A stretch of DNA of 64,000 bases. It comes from Apus apus (taxonomy: Eukaryota > Chordata > Aves > Apodiformes > Apodidae). Below the pieces are notes generated by a model. The model saw nothing but the letters and a program-made list of their open reading frames with translations, did not search any database and was not told the origin of the DNA. Shown piece by piece: positions 57,046 to 64,000 of this stretch (position 1 is its first letter; each line of letters begins with the position of its first letter). The position numbers and the translations under genes were made by a program. The stretch lies in NCBI RefSeq assembly GCF_020740795.1, contig NC_067296.1:5433001-5497000 (forward strand), in the 5' to 3' direction.

Positions 57046-57640
57046 GCGGGGTTGGGTGTGCGGGAACGGGAACCGGGAGCGGGAATGGGAACCGGGAATG
57101 GGAACCGGGAGCGGGTGTGCGGGGAGCGGGAGCGGGAATGGGAACCGGGAACGGGAACCGGGAACGGGTGTGCGGGAACGGGAACCGGGAGCGGGAATGG
57201 GAACCGGGAGCGGGTGTGTGGGAATGGGAATCGGGAGCGGGAATGGGAATCGGGAGCGGGTGTGCGGGAACGGGAATGGGAACCGGGAGCGGGAGTGCGG
57301 GAACCGGGAACCGGGAGCGGGAATGGGAACCGGGAGCGGGTGTGCAGGAACGGGTGTGCGGGAACGGGAACCGGGAGCGGGAACCGGCAGCGGGTGTGAG
57401 GGAACCGGGAGCGGGTGTGCGGGGAACGGGTGTGCGGGAACCGGGAGCGGGTGTGCGGGAACCGGGAACGGGAACTGGGAGCGGGTGTGCGGGAACCGGG
57501 AGCGGGAACCGGGAACGGGTGTGCGGGAACCGGGAGTGGGTGTGCGGGGAACGGGAACCGGGAACGGGAACGGGTGTGCGGGCACGGGGAGCGGGTCCGG
57601 GCACCGGGAGCGGGGCGGGTGTGCGGGAGCGGGCACGGGG
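57046..57640 (+). repeat. G-rich hexamer/octamer minisatellite upstream of ZHX3 promoter
   Basis: About 0.6 kb built from hexamers GGGAAC, GGGAGC and GGGAAT (some with an extra C) punctuated about fifteen times by an octamer GGGTGTGC. Runs of three or more G recur every 3-5 bases on the plus strand. Copies are imperfect and mixed in order, as in an expanding and contracting array. Long open frames on both strands (for example 57000-58175 plus, 57714-56770 minus) come from the lack of stops in this unit and show only low-complexity RE/GN or PVPA/HPLP repeats, so I do not call genes. Confidence 0.95.
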
Positions 57641-57964
57641 AGCGGGGCGGTGCGTGCGAGCAGCGGGTCCGGGTGCCGGGGAGGGCGGTGCGGCCCCGGG
57701 CACCCCGGACTCACGCACTAGGAACGTACACGGAGCCCCGGGTGGCTCGGCAGGTGCGTGCGCTGCAGCCCCCACCCACCCACCCGTGTTCGCGGGGTGC
57801 GTGTGCCGGGGGGGGGGCACCGGGCTGCTCCCCCCAGCAGCGGGAGGGGCCAGCGGGGTGCCCCCCCCCGGGAGGGCTCCCCACCCACCGCGACCCCCCT
57901 GCGCCCCGGCTCAGCTCTCTGCCTGGTGCCAGCACCTACAGAGCCTGGAGCTCCCTGCCCCTTC

Positions 57965-60900
57965 CCTGGAATTCCCTGCCCATTCCCAGCCCTTGGCCGC
58001 TGGAAGGGCGGGTTTGTTCCAGCTGGTGCAGGATGGAGGCGGCCAGGGACTTGGGGGTCCCTACTGGAGGGGGGTTCTGAGCCCCCTGCTACCCTGTCTG
58101 GAGGGGGGCTTTGGCAGCATGGAACACCAGGGGGTCAAACACGGCACCAAATTTTCTTGTGGTTTGTATTTTTAAATACTGTGGCTTGGAAACACTGTCC
58201 CTCTTGAAATAAGACACCAGCTTTGGACAAAAGATGAAAAGATTTCCCGGCTCCCCCCATGTGCACATCATTTTGCTTTCCCTGGGTTTGGAGCTGCTGG
58301 TCAGACTCAGCTCACAGTCAGGTTGGTTTAAATATGTCACTGATCTGAAGCTGGTGGCTTTTAAAGCATTGGTCCTGGCTGGATTAGCAGCAACTTGGAC
58401 AGAAGAGTTGAGGGCTCTCAGTTCAGAGGGTCCGTTTTTCAGGACCATTTAGGTGCTCAGGGCTACCAGCTCTCCCAGTTGTGGAGTCTGGCTCTGTGTG
58501 GGAATTGTAGCTTTCTGGTTTTTCTTTTAAGTGAGCTTGGACCCTTTGTGTTTACGGAAGAAATGTGAACTTTTAACAGGTCAGAAACTAGGAGCCAAAT
58601 CAGCAGAGCGTGTTTATAGACCAGAATGGTCAGTTTTTCAACCAGTCCTGCAGCTGTAATTCAGCTTTTTCAATGCTTGGGATTGGCAACTGGGGATGGC
58701 ATTTCCTCCTCTGCAGGCAGAATTGCTTCCCACCCACTCCATCACATGCCAGGCCAGTCTGACCTGATCTTTCTGAGAATGGGAAAGAAAAAAAATCCCA
58801 GCACCACTGTTTTCCTGTTGTGTTCCTGGCTCCAGGGCTGGCGCTCATAGCAGCTGGACCTCCAGGAATTGCTGCCATCCTTGAAGGGAGCAGGACACCT
58901 GGGTCTTCCTCCCTGTGGCTTTCATGGGATGGGAATTTCATCCCATCCAGCTGTGCTGACTCAGTGTTTCCGCATCTTCTCTCGTCCTGTTTTGCTGAAC
59001 CAAGCCTTTCACAAGCCTCTGGAGCTCTTTGTTGATGCAGGGAAGGAAATGGGAGCTCCTGCCTGGCCAGCTGAGAGGAGCAGGAAGCTCTGCCAGCCTT
59101 CCCTACACTCCCTGTGCTCTTAAAAAGCTTCTTTTCTCTGCTGGGGGAAGGAGCTGTGACAATGGAAAAGCCTTTTCACATTCCAGCCTCTGGTGAGGAT
59201 TCCCTGGAGGGTCACGGTGGAGGGATGGGTGTCATTTAGGGAGGGCAACCCTACCAGCAGCAGGGAGCTGCCCAGCACAGGGACCTTGGATCTGCCGGGC
59301 TGACTGACACCTGCCAGCCTCACATCTGGGTCCCCCAGCCCAATAAACTCGGGGGCTGTTGCCACCTCTCACCTGGCATTTGGTGCCTGCAGTGTCCTGC
59401 TCGGGGGCTGTGAGGGGTGCACAGCATTCAGGAATAGGTGTCTTTGCATCCCAACCTTGGATTTTGTTGGCATCTCAGGAGACCCCAGTGTAAGAGGGAC
59501 AGTGGTGAAATTAAAGGACAGGCAGGCTCAGGGAGGAAGGAGCCAGGCTAGTGACCATCAGATCGTGTGCCAGAGCAGTGAGGTCCTGGGGCATCCTTCC
59601 AGTGTGGGAAAGGAGGCAGGAGAACATGGATTCCTGGCTTCTGGGGAAGAGAATTTGGCAGGTGGGCTTCATCCATCCGTGGTGCTGGTGTCCCCAGCTA
59701 AACCCTGTGGCTGGAAGGATCGCTCACATCCCAGCCCCAGCTTCACTTCTCTGCTCAGCAGTGACCCTTTCTGTCAACTCAGTTCCCCTCCTGTCTGAGA
59801 GCATCTTGCTCCTCTGCAGCATCTCTGATGAGCTGAGCTGTGTCAGGTCTCAGCCAGCATGGAGGCTGGGGTTGGCCACCTTCCTGGGTGTCTTACAGCT
59901 GGTCCTTATGTCCTCTTGCCAGACATTTCACCCTAAGCCCATGAAGAATCGGGCAGCAAGGGAAGGGGAGGGGGGGAAATCCAAGGAGAAACATCCTGTG
60001 GGACTGCTGGGCTTCTCAAAGGCAAGCTTAAGAGCTGGGAAAATCCTGGAGAAAGAATTTGATGACAAAGGGAGGGTGCAAAATCCCCATCAACCCCCAC
60101 CTTGGAGGCAGCTGAAGACTTGGCTGTGGCCTGGCTTGTCTGCAGCAGCTGTTGAAATACAAAGAGGGGGGAAAAAACAAGCCTGTCTTTGACACAGTTT
60201 GCCCCCTCTCCCACCCTGCAACTGAAGACACAACTTGTTTTTCTGGGACAGAGGAAAATTTAGGAGTCTCCTGGGCAGCCAATGCCTGGGGTGCTCCCAA
60301 CTGCCAAGTGGATGGATGGAGTTTTTCTGGAGAGGAGCTGGGAACACTGGGATCGTGGCTTGCAGCACTGCCAGCCAGAGGGGACATGGCAGAACCTGCC
60401 AGGCAGCACCAAGGGCAGAGTGTGGGTATCCCAGGCAGGGCAAAAGCTGGGATCCCAATGGGTGAGGAACCCCAGGGATGGAAGACATGGGCATGAGCTT
60501 TGCTTTTCCATTGGAATGCAAGGAGCTGGAAGTATTGCCTCTCAGTTGACTAATAAAAAAAAGCAGTCTCGTTTTGCAAAGGCTCATTGCAAACATCTGT
60601 GGGTTGTGGAGTCCCCAAAAAGGGGAAGAAACATTTCCCAGTTGAAGTAGCTCCTGGGGAGAGGATGCACAGGGGGTGATGGCTCTGCAGGGCCCACCTT
60701 CTAGAAGAAATTAAGGGGGAGCATGAGAGAGTATGGCAGGAACCAAGAACTGTATGGCTTTGAAAAAAAAATTACCATGCCAGTTAAAAGCATTTTAAGA
60801 TTTTTGGAGGAGAAAGGAGCAAGTAAAATGCCCTGGGGCTGCACTGCAGGATGGCATGGAGGGAGATGTGGAAGTCACCAAGTGTGGCCATGGCCCAGCT

Positions 60901-63900
60901 GGGAATCTACTGGGGGACAAGTCCAGGTGTGTCCTTTTGTATTCCAGCCCTGGGGTCTGTGTTGCAGCTCTAGGGTTTTCAAGGTGGAAACCACTGCCCA
61001 CTCACCCAAGGTTAGTCTGATGGAGTGAAAAGGACAAAGCACCTGAGATGTCCCCTCCCAAGGTGTCTGGACTGAGGTTAAAGCAGGCTCCTTTCTTACC
61101 AGGCATGAGTGCCTGATGCCCTGGGGTGCAGGGTTTGGTGGCAGCCGCCTGTCCTGGGCTCCCCACAAGCCCCTCTGGGGATCAGCAGCCCTCCCTGGGG
61201 TCTGCAGCCCTGCCTGGCCACCCACAGCTGCTTTCGGTCCAATTCCACCAAGGGGTAGAGCTCTTAGAAATATTAAGCTGCTAGAAAACAGAAAAATAAA
61301 AAAATTAAAATCCTTAAGTGACTTGTCACAGTTTTTAGGGAAGTTCCCATATTGGGTCTGGTACCTCATGTCCAGGCTGTGCTCAGTGCTGCATACAGGT
61401 ACTGTACGCTCGCAGTTACTGGGGGGCAGCTGAAATTATCCCTCAAAATCCCCCCAAGCCTTGAGTTCTGGTGAAGCCTCATTCCACCCTACAAGGACCA
61501 CACACCAGCACCTTCCACATACCTCCCAGTGCAAATCTGGCCAAGGTGCATGGAGTCTTATGTCCAGAAGCAATTATCACCTTACCCACCCTTCATGGTC
61601 CTAGTCCACATGAACCTGTAGCAGCTCCTATAGCCCAACGGAGGAGGGAGAAATCAGGGGGCTCCTTAGCAAAGTACTTTGCACTCTGGAGTGGGCTCAG
61701 CTCCTCCACGGCTGTTTGAGGATGCTTTCCAGCCACTGCAAGGCAGCTTTTGAAGGGCAGATCTTTCCCAGAGCTGCACATGCAGGCTCTGCCAGCACCT
61801 TTTCCAGAGGGCTCAATCTGCCCTGGAGTCCTGAGAGCTGAGGCTTTGTATAGTTCGTGCTCTGAGGCGTTAAACGCTGACAGGTCTAGTCTGGAAAACA
61901 AAAGAAGAATTGGCTTCGGAAATTCCAGCCTGCTGAGTCCAGCTGCAGCGGTCTTGCAGGATGGTGGGTTGCAGAAGGTGGGAAGAAGGGTCTCCCATCA
62001 GCGGAAAGCAGTTGGCAGCTCTTGCCGGAGCTGCTGGAGCAAACGAGCAGGTTGTGATGAGCCCCAGCTGCTCCGTGCAGGTGTCAGCATTCCCAGATCC
62101 ACCCCCCCGGCCTCCCAGGAGCCCTCATAAGCTCAGCGGCTGGCACGGCGTGGAAATGGGTGCTGTTTAGGAGACAGGGCCCTCCCCTTGCTCAGGTGAG
62201 AGGAAGGAAGTGGTAGGGAGAGGTGGAGCTGAAGGTGAGAGTGTTTCTGCCGGCAGAGACCAAGTGCCAAAGTTCAGTAGCTGCCCAGGTAAGGGGGAAG
62301 GCGCTGGGTGGTGTGATGGATGGGGAGGGTGGCCCAGCTGCTTGTGGGGTGACCCAGCTTGTGCTACCTTGAAGCCGAGCAGGCTGGTGTTACTGAAAAG
62401 CCTGGCGTATTTTGGGAAGCAGTTTAGCTGGAGAGGTGGGTGTGTCGGCTGCGTTGCCTCCGCGGGGGAGGATTGTTCCTCTAGGAGAGCTGCCTGGTGG
62501 AGGGCTGTGATCCTGCTGCTCCTGGGGCTGAGGGATGGGGATGCCCAGCTTCTCTATAGGCATTATTTGTTCATTGTAGCTTTGTGTCCTAGAAAACCCT
62601 TTCTCCTGCCCTGTCCACATATTGATCTCTCCAGTGTGTAACTTATTCTTCACCTCCCTAGCTGCCCTGCTCCATCCATGGTGGGGCTGTGAGAAGTCTG
62701 AGCCTCTTCTCTCTGTTCCCTGCCTGTCCTGGGTGAAACCCACAGGGAGTTAAGCTCCATGAGCTGAACTGTCCCAGTGCCATCCTCTTCCTGCTGCCTG
62801 GCATTTTCCCTGTGCCCTTTTTGGGTCTGTCTCAATGTACACCCCAGCCTGCCAGCGCTGCCCTGGGGACATTGACCAGCCTGGCTGTTCCTGCTCTCTA
62901 CAAATCCCACCTCTGCAGCCAGGAGCTGTCTCCTGTTTGCTGCCAGGCCCTGCAGCGTGGTGGGAAGGGCAGCTGGAGGGCTGCCCACACGCAGGGATGC
63001 CCGGGAAAGCTGGGATCAGCAGGATGCTGAGTGGCCCCGTGACCCTGGCCCTGCTCACGGCGGAGCTGATGGCGGCACCGAAGCTTCGGGAGCCGCCCGG
63101 TGCTCCCATGCTCTCCTTCCCTCAGGAGGATCTGAGCTTCAGGCTCCTTCCCAGCTGTCAGGGAGAGGTGGGGGGATGCAACCTGGAGCAGGGACGACGT
63201 CTCCCTGTGCAGCCAGCCTTCCTGGAGGGATGTCAGGGAAAGGGACAGGGCTGAGCTTGTGCAAAGTGGATCGGAGAGGCTGGCAGCCTGCTGGGGCACA
63301 GGGCTCGTCGGGTGGCACCTGCTTGTCCTCCTCCCTTTGGGTAAGGAACCAACTCTCATGGCCACCCCTTGGGTTGGGGGTGTGCTGAGGGCCTTTGGGG
63401 CCACCATGTCATGGCTGATGGGGCTGCCTGCACCAGAGGCTTCCTGTAGTTCGTTTGTGGTCCTTTGGAAGGTGGTTATCCTGTGTCCTTGTCCTCTCCT
63501 TGTGGCAAGAGGGGGTGCAGAGCTGGCAGCTCAGGGAGCTGGGCCCACCTGGTGCACTGACTCCAAGGCTGTTGTTCTGCTGCTGCAGAGTGCTGAGCAA
63601 GCAGAGCAATGGGTTCCTCTGGCCCAGGAGCTGGGAGCAGCACCCCAACACTGACCTGCAAGAAAATGCTCTGGGAGTTTAACTTAATTGACCAGGAGGC
63701 AGCTGCCAGAGGTGGCCTGCAGGAAAGGGGGTGTATGAGAGCCATTTGGAGCCCATGTGCCACCTCATGTGGCCAGAGGCACAGCTGTGCTGTGAACCCC
63801 TGCGTGGACCACATGAATCTCCAGCTTTGCAGCAGTGCCTCTGTTCCAGCACAGCAGAGGGGAACTGTGAGCAGCTGGAGGACGTGAGCAGGCGAGGGGA

Positions 63901-64000
63901 TGAGCAGGAAGCAAGCAAGGCTTTCCTTCCATGGGTTCCTGCTAATGAAACCCAGGAGCTGGGCAGCCTTGGAATGCAGCAGTGCCTTGTGCAAATAGCA
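57965..64000. other. Flank right of the CpG island, no supported gene
   Basis: About 6 kb of moderately GC-rich sequence. No LPIN3 protein motif (for example the N-terminal MNYVGQL) or other family was recognised. Exon-like splice-site pairs exist (such as 62257-62288) but are too short to support. It may be intergenic DNA or a 5' intron of the next plus-strand gene. Confidence 0.55.

Larger units (their letters stand above)
56140..57960. promoter_or_regulatory. ZHX3: CpG island spanning the ZHX3 promoter and first exon
   Basis: Very GC-rich, CpG-dense sequence replaces the AT-rich intron. It contains GC boxes (gggcggggcgggcgg around 56858-56880), long C runs (56628-56660), a palindromic CRE at 57001-57008 and an NRF1-like cgcgcttgcgcg at about 57025. 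No TATA box was seen. This is a typical housekeeping-type promoter and fits the far 5' end of ZHX3. Confidence 0.8.

Noticed and set aside
56770-57820. Minus-strand proline/arginine-rich frames of over 300 codons
   Set aside because: They are translations of the minisatellite and the GC-rich island, with no domain and no splice context.
59551-60192. 213-codon plus-strand frame right of the promoter
   Set aside because: No recognisable motif, no codon bias, and no neighbouring exons; it fits chance in GC-rich DNA.
1-64000. CRISPR arrays, operons, phage or mobile defence systems
   Set aside because: The window is vertebrate nuclear DNA with spliced genes; nothing of the kind is present.
58000-64000. 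LPIN3 coding exons expected by synteny
   Set aside because: I looked for the lipin N-terminal motif and found none; the gene probably begins further right.

Overview
This is a eukaryotic, almost certainly avian, genomic window. The evidence is intron-containing genes with compact GT-AG introns, several truncated copies resembling CR1 LINE 3' ends, a GC-rich CpG-island promoter, low repeat content, and the gene order PLCG1 (+) followed by ZHX3 (-). From general knowledge, that order is the vertebrate TOP1-PLCG1-ZHX3-LPIN3 neighbourhood (human chromosome 20q; chicken chromosome 20). I cannot name the species. All gene identities come from reading the translated exons against remembered family sequences; no search was run.

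Layout. (1) 1-9.1 kb: the last 14 exons of PLCG1 (phospholipase C gamma-1), 541 C-terminal residues running from the end of the C-terminal SH2 domain through the SH3 domain, second half of the split PH domain, catalytic Y-box, C2 domain and C-terminal tail, then a 3'UTR of about 0.6 kb. (2) 9.1-9.55 kb: a gap of about 0.5 kb between two converging poly(A) sites. (3) 9.55-19.7 kb: the 3' half of ZHX3 on the minus strand. It has a 3'UTR of about 5.75 kb, a 1.47-kb last intron, and one large exon holding nearly all the protein (two C2H2 zinc fingers and five homeodomains). The uninterrupted reading frame hides a final splice; the inferred protein has 926 residues and ends LETD. (4) 19.7-56.8 kb: about 37 kb of ZHX3 5' intron(s), non-coding, with CR1-like remnants, one MIR-like ancient SINE relic, and AT-rich blocks that could be conserved regulatory DNA. 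(5) 56.1-58.0 kb: a CpG island with the probable ZHX3 first exon and promoter, a palindromic CRE, and a roughly 0.6-kb G-rich minisatellite just upstream. (6) 58-64 kb: upstream flank with no gene I can support; LPIN3 would be expected further right.

The two genes are not functionally coupled as an operon would be: PLCG1 is a receptor-tyrosine-kinase effector that cleaves PIP2, and ZHX3 is a nuclear homeodomain repressor. I found no evidence of a new biological system. The points most worth checking are the concealed terminal exon of ZHX3, two overlapping upstream ORFs in its 5' leader, the promoter-proximal G-quadruplex-prone minisatellite, and tandem NAG splice acceptors in PLCG1.
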